DNA of 64,000 nucleotides from Pseudomonadota bacterium (GTDB taxonomy: Bacteria; Pseudomonadota; Alphaproteobacteria; Rhizobiales; Rhizobiaceae): contig JAEXMK010000212.1 of the NCBI GenBank assembly GCA_023444445.1, positions 24,631 to 88,630 on the forward strand, read 5' to 3'. This document shows, one piece after another, positions 1 to 8,747 of the stretch. The position numbers and the translations under genes are program-made. Positions within the stretch are counted from its first letter, which is position 1, and each line of letters starts with the position of its first letter. The notes beneath the pieces are model-generated. The model did not search any database. It was given only the letters and a program-made list of their open reading frames with translations, and was not told the DNA's origin.

Positions 1-537
1 CAAACCCTCGGGCTTGGCGTGCTGCATCAAAACCAGCTGTTTCGCGGCGCGGGCGGCCTCAGCCACAATCTTGGTGACCTCGTCATCGGACTTGCCAATG
101 AAGGCACGGTGCGGCTGGCAAGCCAGGCGGGCGAAAACGCGATTTTGGGCTCCCGCCCGGCCGACGGACGCTTCGCCGAAGCGATCCGGCTCGGCCGCGG
201 CATGCAGCATGCCCATGCACTGATTGCGGCTGAAGACCACGATCTCATCACGGCCGCCTTGCGCGCCGGTGCCGCCCTCGGCCTGACACTAGCCAATATC
301 GTCACGCTGTTTGCGCCGCCACGGGTCATCATCACCGGCTCCAGCCTCGAACTTGGCGAGCCTTTCATCACCAGCATTCGCAATAACTACAACGCCGCCG
401 TGCCGCCATCTCTGGCCGGTGTGGCGGAGCTGGTTTTTGATGTTGCGAGCGACGAATTGTGGGCGCAGGGGGCTGCGGCCGTTGCGCTTTACGAACTTTA
501 CGAATCGCCATGGAACACAACCGGGCCGGCGCTCTAA
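1..537 (+). CDS. ROK family transcriptional regulator/sugar kinase, C-terminal part
   Basis: The reading frame is open from the first base, so the N-terminus lies outside the window; about 178 residues remain. The visible part starts in the glycine-rich segment with the RGAGGLSHNLGD motif, where ROK proteins carry the end of the sugar-binding loop and a Gly-His pair. A second Gly-rich segment, PRVIITGSSLELGEPF, is the conserved ROK C-terminal phosphate-binding region. The DNA-binding half, if present, is not visible, so regulator versus kinase cannot be settled. The next genes on the same strand are a Gfo/Idh/MocA dehydrogenase and ThuA, a setting where ROK repressors of sugar ABC operons are common. 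Confidence 0.8.
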   Translation, partial: QTLGLGVLHQNQLFRGAGGLSHNLGDLVIGLANEGTVRLASQAGENAILGSRPADGRFAEAIRLGRGMQHAHALIAAEDHDLITAALRAGAALGLTLANIVTLFAPPRVIITGSSLELGEPFITSIRNNYNAAVPPSLAGVAELVFDVASDELWAQGAAAVALYELYESPWNTTGPAL

Positions 538-589
538 CCCGCAGGGGTGAGCACAGGCCCAGGCATTTCTGATTTACGGGAGGAATTAC

Positions 590-1690
590 ATGAACAAGGT
601 CGGTATCGGCATCATCGGCTGCGGAAACATCTCCAGCGCCTATCTCAGGGCCATGGCATCGTTTCCCATTCTCGACATTCGTGGCCTTGCGGATATGAAC
701 GAGGAAGCCGCAAAGGCGCGGGCGGATGAATTTGGCCTCCAGGCGAAAAGCATCGACGCACTTCTCGCCGATCCCTCGGTGGAGATCATCGTCAATCTGA
801 CGATTCCCAAGGCGCATGTGGAAGTGGGGCTGCGCGCGCTCGAGGCGGGTAAGCACGCCTATTCCGAAAAACCACTCGGCATCAATTTCGCCGAAGGCAA
901 ACGCCTTGCGGATGCGGCAAAGGCCAAAGGCCTGCGCATCGGTTCGGCGCCGGATACCTTCCTTGGCGGCGGCCACCAAACAGCGCGCCGGTTGATCGAC
1001 GAAGGTGTGCTTGGTCAGCCTGTGGGCGGCACCGCAGCCTTCATGTGCCCAGGCCACGAGCGCTGGCACCCCAACCCCGCCTTTTATTATGAGGTCGGCG
1101 GCGGACCGATGCTGGATATGGGTCCCTATTACATCACCGATCTCGTCAACCTGTTCGGCCCCGTCGCCAAGGTGGCAGGTTTCGCCATCGCGCCGCGCAA
1201 CGAGCGCCTCATCACCAGCGAGCCGAAGAACGGCGAAAAAATTCCCGTTCATGTTGCCACCCATGTCTCCGGGGTTCTGGCTTTCGAGAACGGCGCCGTG
1301 GTGCAGGTGGGCATGAGCTTCGATGTGGCGGGCCACAAACATGTCCCGCTGGAACTCTACGGGACGGAGGGCACGCTGATCGTGCCAGATCCCAACCATT
1401 TCGGCGGCGAGGTGCAATTGCTGAAAAAGGGCGGCCAGTTCGAGACGCAGGCGCTATCATCTCCCTATGCCGACGGCAATTACCGGTCCATCGGCGTGGC
1501 GGACATGGCCCATGCGATCCGCGAAAACCGCCCGCACCGCGCCAATGGCGATCTTGCCCTGCATGTGCTCGAAGTCATGGAAGCCTTCCAGACGGCGTCA
1601 GACAGCGGCACCACCGTTTCCATCACCACCAAGGCGGAGCGCCCTGCCCCGCTCGAAACATCGCTGGTCGACGGCCAGCTTGGCAAATAA
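590..1690 (+). CDS. Gfo/Idh/MocA family sugar dehydrogenase (ThuB-like)
   Basis: A 366-residue protein, full length for the family. The N-terminal Rossmann fold shows the dinucleotide loop GIGIIGCGNIS at residues 4-14, and the catalytic Lys lies in SEKPLG near residue 97. The C-terminal alpha/beta substrate domain follows. A strong ribosome site (GGGAGGA) precedes the ATG. These enzymes oxidise or epimerise sugars with NAD(P); the substrate cannot be read from sequence. Pairing with a ThuA-domain gene 17 bp downstream recalls the rhizobial thuA-thuB trehalose/sucrose utilisation pair, which are 3-keto-sugar enzymes. That is an analogy, not a demonstrated function here. Confidence 0.9.
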   Translation: MNKVGIGIIGCGNISSAYLRAMASFPILDIRGLADMNEEAAKARADEFGLQAKSIDALLADPSVEIIVNLTIPKAHVEVGLRALEAGKHAYSEKPLGINFAEGKRLADAAKAKGLRIGSAPDTFLGGGHQTARRLIDEGVLGQPVGGTAAFMCPGHERWHPNPAFYYEVGGGPMLDMGPYYITDLVNLFGPVAKVAGFAIAPRNERLITSEPKNGEKIPVHVATHVSGVLAFENGAVVQVGMSFDVAGHKHVPLELYGTEGTLIVPDPNHFGGEVQLLKKGGQFETQALSSPYADGNYRSIGVADMAHAIRENRPHRANGDLALHVLEVMEAFQTASDSGTTVSITTKAERPAPLETSLVDGQLGK

Positions 1691-1707
1691 TCCCGAGGAG
1701 GAAATAA

Positions 1708-2265
1708 ATGCGCGAAGCACTCATCGTCTGGGGCGGCTGGAGCGGACACGAACCGCAGGAATGCGCCACCATCGTCAAGGACATTCTGGAAGAGGATGGC
1801 TTCAAGGTCTATGTGGAGCACTCAACGGAGGCTTTTGCAGATCCTTCGGTGCATGATCTGAGCCTTGTTGTGCCTATTGTCACCATGTCGAAGATCGAGA
1901 AGGAAGAGATCAAGAACCTGACGGCTGCCGTCGAAAACGGCGTCGGTATTGCCGGTTTTCATGGTGGTGCGGGTGACAGTTTCCGCGAATGCGTCGAATA
2001 CCAGTTCATGATTGGCGGGCAATGGGTCGCCCATCCCGGCAATATCATCGACTACACCGTCAACATCACCCGCCCCGACGACCCGCTGATGGAGGGAATT
2101 TCCGATTTCCCCTATACGTCGGAGCAATATTACATGCATGTCGACCCCTCCAACGAGGTGCTGGCGACGACGAAGTTCACCGGTGACCATGCCTGGTGGA
2201 TCGACGGTGTCGTGATGCCGGTGGTCTGGAAACGCAAATACGGCAAGGGCCGCGTGTTTTATTAG
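1708..2265 (+). CDS. ThuA domain protein, truncated by an in-frame TAG
   Basis: A 185-residue product of the ThuA-like glutamine-amidotransferase fold: N-terminal VWGGWSGHE, central GIAGFHGGAGDSF near residue 76, and a C-terminal GKGRVFY. The frame closes on TAG at 2263-2265, but the same frame stays open for 27 more codons that look like a normal ThuA tail (ALGHQAKEF, then FRRGANWAAR) up to TGA at 2347-2349. Family members usually read Tyr-Ser-x-Leu-Gly-His here, so a single TCG to TAG change would explain the stop. A good GAGGA site lies before the ATG, and the gene is 17 bp after the dehydrogenase, so the two are probably one transcript. Confidence 0.8.
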   Translation: MREALIVWGGWSGHEPQECATIVKDILEEDGFKVYVEHSTEAFADPSVHDLSLVVPIVTMSKIEKEEIKNLTAAVENGVGIAGFHGGAGDSFRECVEYQFMIGGQWVAHPGNIIDYTVNITRPDDPLMEGISDFPYTSEQYYMHVDPSNEVLATTKFTGDHAWWIDGVVMPVVWKRKYGKGRVFY

Positions 2266-2349
2266 GCGCTCGGCCATCAGGCCAAGGAGTTCTCCGTGCC
2301 GCAGATGAAAACAATGTTCCGCCGCGGTGCCAACTGGGCGGCGCGGTGA
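2266..2349 (+). pseudogene. Untranslated former C-terminus of ThuA
   Basis: These 84 bases continue the ThuA frame after the TAG at 2263-2265 and encode 27 ThuA-like residues before TGA. Gly-His-Gln near the start and Asn-Trp-Ala-Ala-Arg at the end match the normal family tail. No frameshift is needed, only readthrough or reversion of one codon. Confidence 0.6.
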
Positions 2350-2378
2350 GGTTCTCGGGAGGAGGCGGCCAAGTACTC

Positions 2379-2497
2379 TCTCCGTCATGCCGGACTTGAT
2401 CCGGCATCCAGCAGCCGCGCGTCTGCGCGGCCAGGAGTCTTTCACGATCAAGGACTTGATCGCGCTGGACCCCGGATCAAGTCCGGGGTGACGGAGA
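2379..2497. repeat. 119-bp four-hairpin intergenic palindromic element, copy 1
   Basis: The outer ends are inverted (TCTCCGTCA and TGACGGAGA). Four hairpins follow in order: TGCCGGA/TCCGGCA, GCCGCGC/GCGCGGC with loop GTCT, CGATCAA/TTGATCG with loop GGAC, and CCCCGGA/TCCGGGG. Copy 2 at 33901-34019 has the same length and layout but different stems. It lies just past the broken thuA gene and ends 25 bp before the stop codon of the convergent amidase gene. It resembles the rhizobial intergenic mosaic (RIME-type) palindromes; the family name is my inference. Confidence 0.75.
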
Positions 2498-2521
2498 ATG
2501 GCTGTGTGAACCGCCCTCTCC

Positions 2522-3880
2522 TCAGCCCCGAACGATGTCTTCCGCCGCCATCGCCGCGCCCAGCACGTGGTCATCCGTGCCATGGAGACCGGAAAGTAGC
2601 AGGCCGACTGGCATGCCCGCATCCCCCGTTCCGCAAGGGATCGAAACGCCGCAGAGATCGAAAAAATTGCCGATCTGGGTGTTGCGCAGAGTTTTTGCAT
2701 TCATGGCGAAAAAGGCTTCATCGTCATCGAGAAGCGGCGCGACCTTGGCCGCAACATGCGGCAGTGTCGGCGACACCAGCAATTCTTGCCCGCCGATCAT
2801 GCCGGCGAACGCCGCCGTCATGCGTTCGCGCGCCTCGATAATGGCGATATAATCAGGCATGGAAATATTCGCCCCGAGCTTCGTTCGCGCAACTACGCGC
2901 GGGTCCATGCGCGCGGCATCCGCACCTTCCAGCCGTATCTTGTGCAGGGCAAAGGCTTCCGCCGTTACCAACGCGCCCTTTTCCCTGATAAGGTCGAACA
3001 ACTCCGAAAAAATGGGAAATGCCTGCCGCCGCACCGAAGCACCGGCGCGGACAAGACGTTCCACCGCCTGCTCGAAGGCGTTAGCTACGCCAACCTCTAT
3101 GCCATCGAAAAATACCGTTTCCGGCACCACCAGTGAAAGGCCGGAAAGAGGTGCGCGCTGGAGGTCTGCCGCCGTCTTGCCGCGCATGGCGGCATCCACC
3201 CAGACGGCATCCTGCACGGTGTGCGTGATCGGCCCGAGCGAATCTAGGCTTTTCGCCAAGGGATAAACGCCACGCATCGAATAACGGCCGCGGCTTGCCT
3301 TGTAGCCCACCACGCCGTTGAAGGCGGCCGGGATACGCACCGATCCGCCGGTATCGGTGCCGATCGCCGCCGGCACCAGACCGGCGGCAACACTGACGCC
3401 GGCACCGGAAGAAGAGCCGCCCGGTAGACGGTGACCATCCTTGGAAGCAGGATTGCCAGGCGTGCCATAATGCGGATTGATGCCGAGACCGGAAAATGCG
3501 AACTCGCTCATATTGGTGCGGCCGATGCAGATCATACCCGCCTGTTTCAAGGCCGTCACCACATCCGCATCGCGAAGCGCAGGGGCATCGTCCGCAAGCA
3601 CCGTCGATCCGGCGGTGGTCGCCATGCCTTCGAGATCAAAGAGGTCCTTCCAGGCCACAGGAATGCCATCAAGCACCCCAAAGGAGCGGCCCTCGTCAAT
3701 GCGTCTGGACGCGGCTTCCGCCTCCGCCATGGCCCGCCCGGCGGTCAACTCGACAAAAATAGTCTGATCGCCGTTATTACCGATCGCATCCAGCGTCTCC
3801 TCCGCCAAAGCGCGCGGATCGAGATGGCCGCTCTGGATGAGAACGGAGAGCTGCGCAATATTCTTGCCTTTGTGAGCCAT
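2522..3880 (-). CDS. Amidase signature family hydrolase
   Basis: With the start at 3880 the protein has 452 residues. A GGGAAG ribosome site precedes this ATG; an upstream in-frame start would add 22 unlikely residues. The amidase-signature Ser-cisSer-Lys machinery is visible: Lys78 in VAWKDLF, the GGSSSGAG loop at 154-161, and the nucleophile Ser180 in GTDTGGSVRIPA. Members hydrolyse amides, ureas or carbamates in the cytoplasm. The sequence is closest in feel to stand-alone amidases of the AtzF/GatA type, and with no GatB or GatC nearby it is not the tRNA amidotransferase. The substrate is unknown. Confidence 0.88.
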   Translation of the reverse strand: MAHKGKNIAQLSVLIQSGHLDPRALAEETLDAIGNNGDQTIFVELTAGRAMAEAEAASRRIDEGRSFGVLDGIPVAWKDLFDLEGMATTAGSTVLADDAPALRDADVVTALKQAGMICIGRTNMSEFAFSGLGINPHYGTPGNPASKDGHRLPGGSSSGAGVSVAAGLVPAAIGTDTGGSVRIPAAFNGVVGYKASRGRYSMRGVYPLAKSLDSLGPITHTVQDAVWVDAAMRGKTAADLQRAPLSGLSLVVPETVFFDGIEVGVANAFEQAVERLVRAGASVRRQAFPIFSELFDLIREKGALVTAEAFALHKIRLEGADAARMDPRVVARTKLGANISMPDYIAIIEARERMTAAFAGMIGGQELLVSPTLPHVAAKVAPLLDDDEAFFAMNAKTLRNTQIGNFFDLCGVSIPCGTGDAGMPVGLLLSGLHGTDDHVLGAAMAAEDIVRG

Positions 3881-4222
3881 GATATCTTCCCTGAAATCGG
3901 CATATTGCGGACAAGATGCCGTTTCTCGACCGGTTGGCAAGGTCAATCGTCGCGCTATTGACGGCCCACACGCCAGCTCGGACAGCGTGGCGGAAACCCC
4001 AAGTTTTGGAGTTTATCCCTGATGGTTCGTCTCTAACCACCGATTTTTTCAACCTGAGGTGATCGAAAAACAATTCTTATATAAGCTACGACTATAAAAA
4101 GACGGATTAATTCTTAATCGCCTCTAAACTTTGTTGAATTATTTAGCAGACAGCATTGAAACGCATGCCCTATAAAACTCCATAAAACAATTATAACGCG
4201 ACATCGCGGGGGACTATCGCGA
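3881..4222. other. AT-rich divergent intergenic region
   Basis: These 342 bases separate the divergent amidase and GGDEF-EAL genes. The stretch at 4060-4200 is clearly more AT-rich than the surroundings and should hold the promoter of the downstream gene. A GGGGGAC ribosome site sits at 4208-4214. I see no convincing operator or RNA structure. Confidence 0.4.
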
Positions 4223-6541
4223 ATGGAAGAGACTGCCTATCGCGGGACAGATAGACAGGTTGAACCGGGCCATACGCTTCGCTCGCCAACGCAGTCGGAA
4301 ACAGGCCGGTTTTCGTGGCGGCGGTCGCTCGCCAGCAAGATAACCCTGATATTCCTGGGCGGCGTGATCTTTTCCTACAGCATTGGCGCGCTCGTCGGCT
4401 GGTACATGTTCGTCGCTGCCGCCAGCGAACAATGGCTCAACCAGGCTCGCGTCAATTCGCAGATCGCCAGTGCCACGCTGCGCAGCATCTATACCTATGT
4501 CAGTGTCACCGCCGATACGGACGGACAGGTCACCGGCATATTGACCGATAAGCCGATCGGCGACGACGGATCCATTCTCGTTACCGGCTTCAATCCCAGC
4601 GACGTTCTCGCTCTCATCGGCGCGCAGACGAAAAATGCCGTCTGGCTTTTCCGTTATGACGAAGGCGATTCCGGTTTCAGACAGATCGCCGCGGCCTTCG
4701 ACAACGCCACCGACGACGACGAGAAACCGCTCGCCACCGATCCCATCTTTTCCAGAGACGCAGTCGCCGCACGTTTTTCCACCGGTTTTGCCACCATCGG
4801 TGACTCCAGCCATTATATCGGCCTGTTACCGATCATCAGTACGGAAACGAAAAAACCCATCGGCGCCGTCGCCGTCAGCATCGGCCGTTCGGACGCGCTT
4901 TACGGCGCTCAACGCAAGCTGATCTATAATTCGCTCGCTGCGCTGATCGTGGTCCTGACCGTTACGGGCGTGCTTGTGACCGTCATTGCCCGGCATTTTC
5001 TCAAACCGGTCCCGGCACTGGTGCAGGCAACACTTCGGATCGCCCGCGAGGAAACCGACGTCGTCACGCCCTTTCAGGAAAGGCGGGACGAAATCGGCGA
5101 TATGGCAACCGCCATCGAAACGCTGCGTGAGGCGGTTCTGGAACGCGGACGTCTGCGACAGATACGCGATATGGCGCAGCAGCTCGAACATATGGCCCAT
5201 CACGATGCGCTGACCGGGTTGCCCAACCGCGTGCTGCTGATGAAGACGCTGGAAAACCGCCTGGAGCAATTGTCGGTGTCCGGCCAGCCCTTCAATGTCA
5301 TGCTGCTCGATCTCGACCGCTTCAAGGCCGTCAATGACACGCTGGGGCATGCCGCCGGTGACGCCTTGCTGGTGGCAGTGGCTTCGCGTATTTCTTCCGT
5401 GCTCGCTGAAAATGACACGGTGTGTCGCCTCGGCGGCGACGAATTCGCGATCATACAACCGACAAACGGTGACTGTGAAAGCGATGCGGCGATGCTGGCC
5501 GCCCGGGTGGTGCATGCGGTCTCGCGCAGTTTCAGCCTGGAAGGCAGCGCCATCGGCATCGATACCAGTATCGGCATTGCCTGCGCACCGCGCCACGGCA
5601 CATCCGCCACGCAGCTTCTGCAACATGCCGATCTTGGCCTTTACCGGGCGAAATCCATGGGCTGCGGTTATTTCGTGTTTTACGAACCGGGTATGGACAT
5701 GGCGGCGCAGCACAAGCATGCGCTGGAAATAGACATGAAATCCGCACTCGAAAACCAGGAATTCGAGCTGCATTACCAGCCCGTGGTCAATCTGCAGAGC
5801 GGCCGCATCGTTGCTTATGAGGCACTGGCCCGCTGGCGGCATAGCAAACTCGGCCTCATCACCCCGGACCGCTTCATCACCCTTGCTGAAGAAAACAACT
5901 TCATCAAGCCGTTGGGCGAATGGGTGCTGGCGCAGGCTTGTGCGGATGCGATGAGCTGGCCGAAAGATATCCGGCTTGCCGTCAATCTGTCCGCCGTCCA
6001 GCTCTCCAATGACGATATCGTCCCTGTTGTCGACCGGGCGCTGGAAACATCCGGCTTCCCGGCCGAGCGGCTGGAACTCGAAGTGACGGAAACCGCGATA
6101 CTGGAGCGCGACAGCAGCGCGAGAGCGTTGAAACTACTGAAGGAAAGAGGCGTCCGCCTCGCGCTTGACGATTTCGGCACCGGTTATGCCGGGCTCAGCA
6201 CGCTGACGCATGTTGCCTTTGACAAGATCAAGATCGACCGCGAATTCGTCTCCGGCCTGCCCGCCAATCCCATGTGTTCGGCCATCGTCAACACCATCAT
6301 CGACATGGCCGAGCAGATCGGCCTGAAGGTGACCGCCGAGGGGGTCGAAAACGACGAGCAGGTTGAAGCGCTGGAGCTTGCCGGATGCGACGAGGCACAG
6401 GGCTATTATTTTGCCGAGCCCGCACCGCTTGCCCACATTCTCAAGAACCGCGCCGTCATTGCTCCATCTCCGAAAAACGGTCCGGACATGGTTGGCCGTT
6501 CGACACGAAATGCCTATTGCCCGAAGCAGAAAGCGATTTGA
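4223..6541 (+). CDS. Membrane-bound GGDEF-EAL cyclic-di-GMP enzyme
   Basis: A 772-residue protein with a first membrane segment near residues 40-62 and a second near 230-256. They bound a periplasmic sensor region of Cache type, followed by a HAMP-like linker. The GGDEF domain holds an intact RLGGDEF motif, but the usual I-site arginine is an alanine (AEND), so product inhibition may be absent. The EAL domain keeps the key motifs: YEALARW, NLSAVQ, EVTE, DDFGTGYAG, KIDREF, TAEGVE and QGYYF. Both synthesis and breakdown of c-di-GMP are therefore possible. Two periplasmic binding protein genes follow, the first only 29 bp away, hinting at ligand-linked signalling. Confidence 0.93.
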   Translation: MEETAYRGTDRQVEPGHTLRSPTQSETGRFSWRRSLASKITLIFLGGVIFSYSIGALVGWYMFVAAASEQWLNQARVNSQIASATLRSIYTYVSVTADTDGQVTGILTDKPIGDDGSILVTGFNPSDVLALIGAQTKNAVWLFRYDEGDSGFRQIAAAFDNATDDDEKPLATDPIFSRDAVAARFSTGFATIGDSSHYIGLLPIISTETKKPIGAVAVSIGRSDALYGAQRKLIYNSLAALIVVLTVTGVLVTVIARHFLKPVPALVQATLRIAREETDVVTPFQERRDEIGDMATAIETLREAVLERGRLRQIRDMAQQLEHMAHHDALTGLPNRVLLMKTLENRLEQLSVSGQPFNVMLLDLDRFKAVNDTLGHAAGDALLVAVASRISSVLAENDTVCRLGGDEFAIIQPTNGDCESDAAMLAARVVHAVSRSFSLEGSAIGIDTSIGIACAPRHGTSATQLLQHADLGLYRAKSMGCGYFVFYEPGMDMAAQHKHALEIDMKSALENQEFELHYQPVVNLQSGRIVAYEALARWRHSKLGLITPDRFITLAEENNFIKPLGEWVLAQACADAMSWPKDIRLAVNLSAVQLSNDDIVPVVDRALETSGFPAERLELEVTETAILERDSSARALKLLKERGVRLALDDFGTGYAGLSTLTHVAFDKIKIDREFVSGLPANPMCSAIVNTIIDMAEQIGLKVTAEGVENDEQVEALELAGCDEAQGYYFAEPAPLAHILKNRAVIAPSPKNGPDMVGRSTRNAYCPKQKAI

Positions 6542-6570
6542 GAAACCGGCCGCAGGCCAAAGGATATAAA

Positions 6571-7464
6571 ATGCGCCTTCCAGTATTTTGCCTTTTACTC
6601 ACATGCTTTGTTCCCGTTACACCCGTTGAAGCCGCCGGCGACGTCGACACGCTGCAGCGGATTGCCAAAACCGCAAAAATCCGCATCGGCTATCGGGAGG
6701 CGGAGCCGCCCTTCTCCTATCAACTGCCTGATGGTGAGGTCACCGGTTTCTCGACGGACCTCTGTCGAGCGATCAGTGAGGATATCCGCAGCAAGCTTAA
6801 ACTCGACAAGATCGAGCTTGAATATGTCAAGGCAACGCCCGCGACCCGCTTCATCCTTGTTCGCAGCGGGCAGATCGACATTGAATGCGCCGCCACGACC
6901 AATAATAGCGAACGGCGCAAGATCGTCGATTTTTCCTATCCCAATTTCATGACCGCAACGCAGTTCCTCTCGCGCAAGCAGGACAATCTGAAAAGCCTTG
7001 CCGATCTCGCCGGAAGGTCCGTCACATCCGCCTCAGGCACCGTCAATATCGAACAACTCAACGCCGTGAACCGGGCGAAAAACCTCAATATCTCTGTCAT
7101 GCCGACAAAGACCAACGAGGAAGCCTTCGAACTGGTGGTCGCGGGAAAGGCCTCCGCCTTTGTCATGGACGGTATATTGCTTGCGGCACTGGCAGCGACA
7201 TCGGAGAAGCCTGACCTTTATGCGCTGTCGGAGGAAACGTTGAGCGCGCCTGAACCCTACGGCCTCGTGTTCCGGCGCAACGACCCGGCTTTTAAGGCGG
7301 CGGTCAATGAAAGCCTGAGACACATCTTCACGGGGCCGGATATTCACGGTCTCTATGAAAAATGGTTCACCAAACCCATTCCTCCAAATGGGATGAACCT
7401 GAACCTGCCGATGGCCGCATCACTCAAGCAGGCCTATGAGAACCCGAGCGAATACCAGGATTGA
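6571..7464 (+). CDS. Orphan family 3 (Glu/Asp-type) periplasmic binding protein
   Basis: A 297-residue protein whose ATG at 6571 has an AAAGGA ribosome site; a longer upstream frame is not credible because this start opens directly into a signal peptide (about 21 residues ending VEA-AG). The mature protein has the family 3 solute-binding fold, with IRIGYREAEPPFSY at the start and a tail YEKWFTKPIPPNGMNLN, which is typical of GltI/AatJ glutamate-aspartate binders. No permease or ATPase gene lies beside it. It follows the GGDEF-EAL gene by 29 bp and is paralogous to the next gene, so a sensory role is as likely as transport. Confidence 0.85.
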   Translation: MRLPVFCLLLTCFVPVTPVEAAGDVDTLQRIAKTAKIRIGYREAEPPFSYQLPDGEVTGFSTDLCRAISEDIRSKLKLDKIELEYVKATPATRFILVRSGQIDIECAATTNNSERRKIVDFSYPNFMTATQFLSRKQDNLKSLADLAGRSVTSASGTVNIEQLNAVNRAKNLNISVMPTKTNEEAFELVVAGKASAFVMDGILLAALAATSEKPDLYALSEETLSAPEPYGLVFRRNDPAFKAAVNESLRHIFTGPDIHGLYEKWFTKPIPPNGMNLNLPMAASLKQAYENPSEYQD

Positions 7465-7535
7465 GAGCTTAAAGCGTCTATCTGCAATGATTTTCATGAC
7501 GATGTTTTGACAGATTATTTTGCTGGAGATGAGCG

Positions 7536-8438
7536 ATGCAGAGATCGACATTATGGCTTTTGTTTTTTTTCGTCAGTCTTCTGCCCGCCCAAGCGGCCAG
7601 CGACAGTGCTCAACCGCCGACGCTTGAAACGATTGCCAGAACCGGTACCATCAGGCTCGGTTACGCGGACCACAACGTACCCTTTTCCTATCTCGGAACA
7701 GGCCCGGAGCCGATCGGATACAGTATCGAGCTCTGCATGAGAGTGGCGGATTCCATCAAGAAAAAGCTGGACCTGCCGGAACTGAAGGTCGAGTTCGTCA
7801 AGCGCACTCCCAGCAATCGTATTACCCTTCTCAACGACGGCACGATGGACATGGAATGCGTGGCGAGCACGAACACGGAAGAAAGACGCAAGGCCGTGTG
7901 GTTTTCCTACAGCCACTTCATTACCGGCACGCGCTACGTGGCGCTGAAATCGAGCGGCCTGAACACCGTCGCCGATCTCGCCGGCCGAACGGTGGTCGTG
8001 ACGACCGGAACCATCAATATCAGCCAGCTGAACGTCCTCAACCGAAGGCTGGGGCTGAATGTTGCTGTCCTGCAAAATGACAGCACCGAAGGCAGTTTCG
8101 AGATGGTGACGGAAAATCGTGCCTCGGCCTTCGTGATGGACGACATTCTTCTGCGGTCCTTCGTCGCCGGAACAGGCAGGCCGGAAGACTATGTCATATC
8201 AGACGAATATCTCGCCCCGCCACAGCCCTATGGCCTGATGCTGCGGCACGGCGACACCGGTTTCCGGGACGCCGTCAACGAAGCGCTGGGGCAAATCTAT
8301 GCCAGCGGCGAAATCGAGACGATCTACAACAAATGGTTCAATTCACCGATCCCACCCAACGGCGTCAACCTCAAGCGCCCATTGCCCAGCGATCTGGCGG
8401 AGGTATTTAAACGGCCGGTCGATACGACGGCAAAATAG
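7536..8438 (+). CDS. Second orphan family 3 (Glu/Asp-type) periplasmic binding protein
   Basis: A 300-residue protein with a signal peptide ending near QAA-SDS and the same fold as the preceding gene. Shared blocks include RLGYADHNVPFSY, the MDMECVASTNTEERRK segment and the tail YNKWFNSPIPPNGVNL. The two genes are therefore a tandem duplication that has diverged considerably. A CTGGAGATGAGCG ribosome site precedes the ATG, and a TTGACA sequence in the 71-bp gap may allow some independent transcription. No ABC membrane components are present nearby. Ligand specificity is inferred only from the family. Confidence 0.85.
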   Translation: MQRSTLWLLFFFVSLLPAQAASDSAQPPTLETIARTGTIRLGYADHNVPFSYLGTGPEPIGYSIELCMRVADSIKKKLDLPELKVEFVKRTPSNRITLLNDGTMDMECVASTNTEERRKAVWFSYSHFITGTRYVALKSSGLNTVADLAGRTVVVTTGTINISQLNVLNRRLGLNVAVLQNDSTEGSFEMVTENRASAFVMDDILLRSFVAGTGRPEDYVISDEYLAPPQPYGLMLRHGDTGFRDAVNEALGQIYASGEIETIYNKWFNSPIPPNGVNLKRPLPSDLAEVFKRPVDTTAK

Positions 8439-8439
8439 A

Positions 8440-8468
8440 AACAAAAACGCCGCCCGATAAAGGGCGGC
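8440..8468 (-). terminator. Rho-independent terminator of minCDE
   Basis: A 7-bp perfect stem (GCCGCCC/GGGCGGC) with a 6-base loop. Read on the minus strand it is followed by GTTTTTGTTT, the U-rich tail expected of an intrinsic terminator. It lies about 20 bp after the minE stop codon and may also end the convergent binding-protein transcript. Confidence 0.8.
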
Positions 8469-8486
8469 TGGTATCTCGAAATGCCT

Positions 8487-8747
8487 TCAGGCAGCGCGCA
8501 GATCAGCACCGAGCGGAATTTCTACATCGATCTCGAGGATGGAGAAATGCTCATCCCGGTCCATCTTCACATGCACACGGTCGCCGTCTATCTGCACATG
8601 CTTGGCGATGACGGCTAGAATCTCTTCCCGCAGAATGGCGACAAGATCTGTTCCCGACGACGCCCTTTCGTGGGCGAGCAGCACTTGCAGACGTTCACGC
8701 GCAAGCGGCGCCGACTTCTGTTTGCGGAAGATAGCGAAGATGCTCAT
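8487..8747 (-). CDS. minE: Cell division topological specificity factor MinE
   Basis: An 86-residue protein, the usual MinE length. The amphipathic N-terminus [13 protein letters not shown] is the membrane-targeting and MinD-contacting segment, followed by [14 protein letters not shown], the anti-MinCD helix, and a C-terminal topological domain containing ILEIDVEIP. MinE stimulates MinD ATPase and drives MinCD away from midcell so that FtsZ assembles there. The start overlaps the minD stop (ATGA), showing translational coupling within minCDE. Confidence 0.97.
   Translation of the reverse strand: MSIFAIFRKQKSAPLARERLQVLLAHERASSGTDLVAILREEILAVIAKHVQIDGDRVHVKMDRDEHFSILEIDVEIPLGADLRAA

Noticed and set aside
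368..1417. Long minus-strand frame opposite the Gfo/Idh/MocA gene
   Set aside because: It is the mirror of a high-GC coding frame; its protein has no family motif and is His/Arg/Ala rich, while the plus-strand frame has clear Rossmann motifs.
4826..5842. Minus-strand frame of 338 codons inside the GGDEF-EAL gene
   Set aside because: The plus strand encodes intact GGDEF and EAL motifs across the same bases; the minus frame has no recognisable domain or ribosome site.
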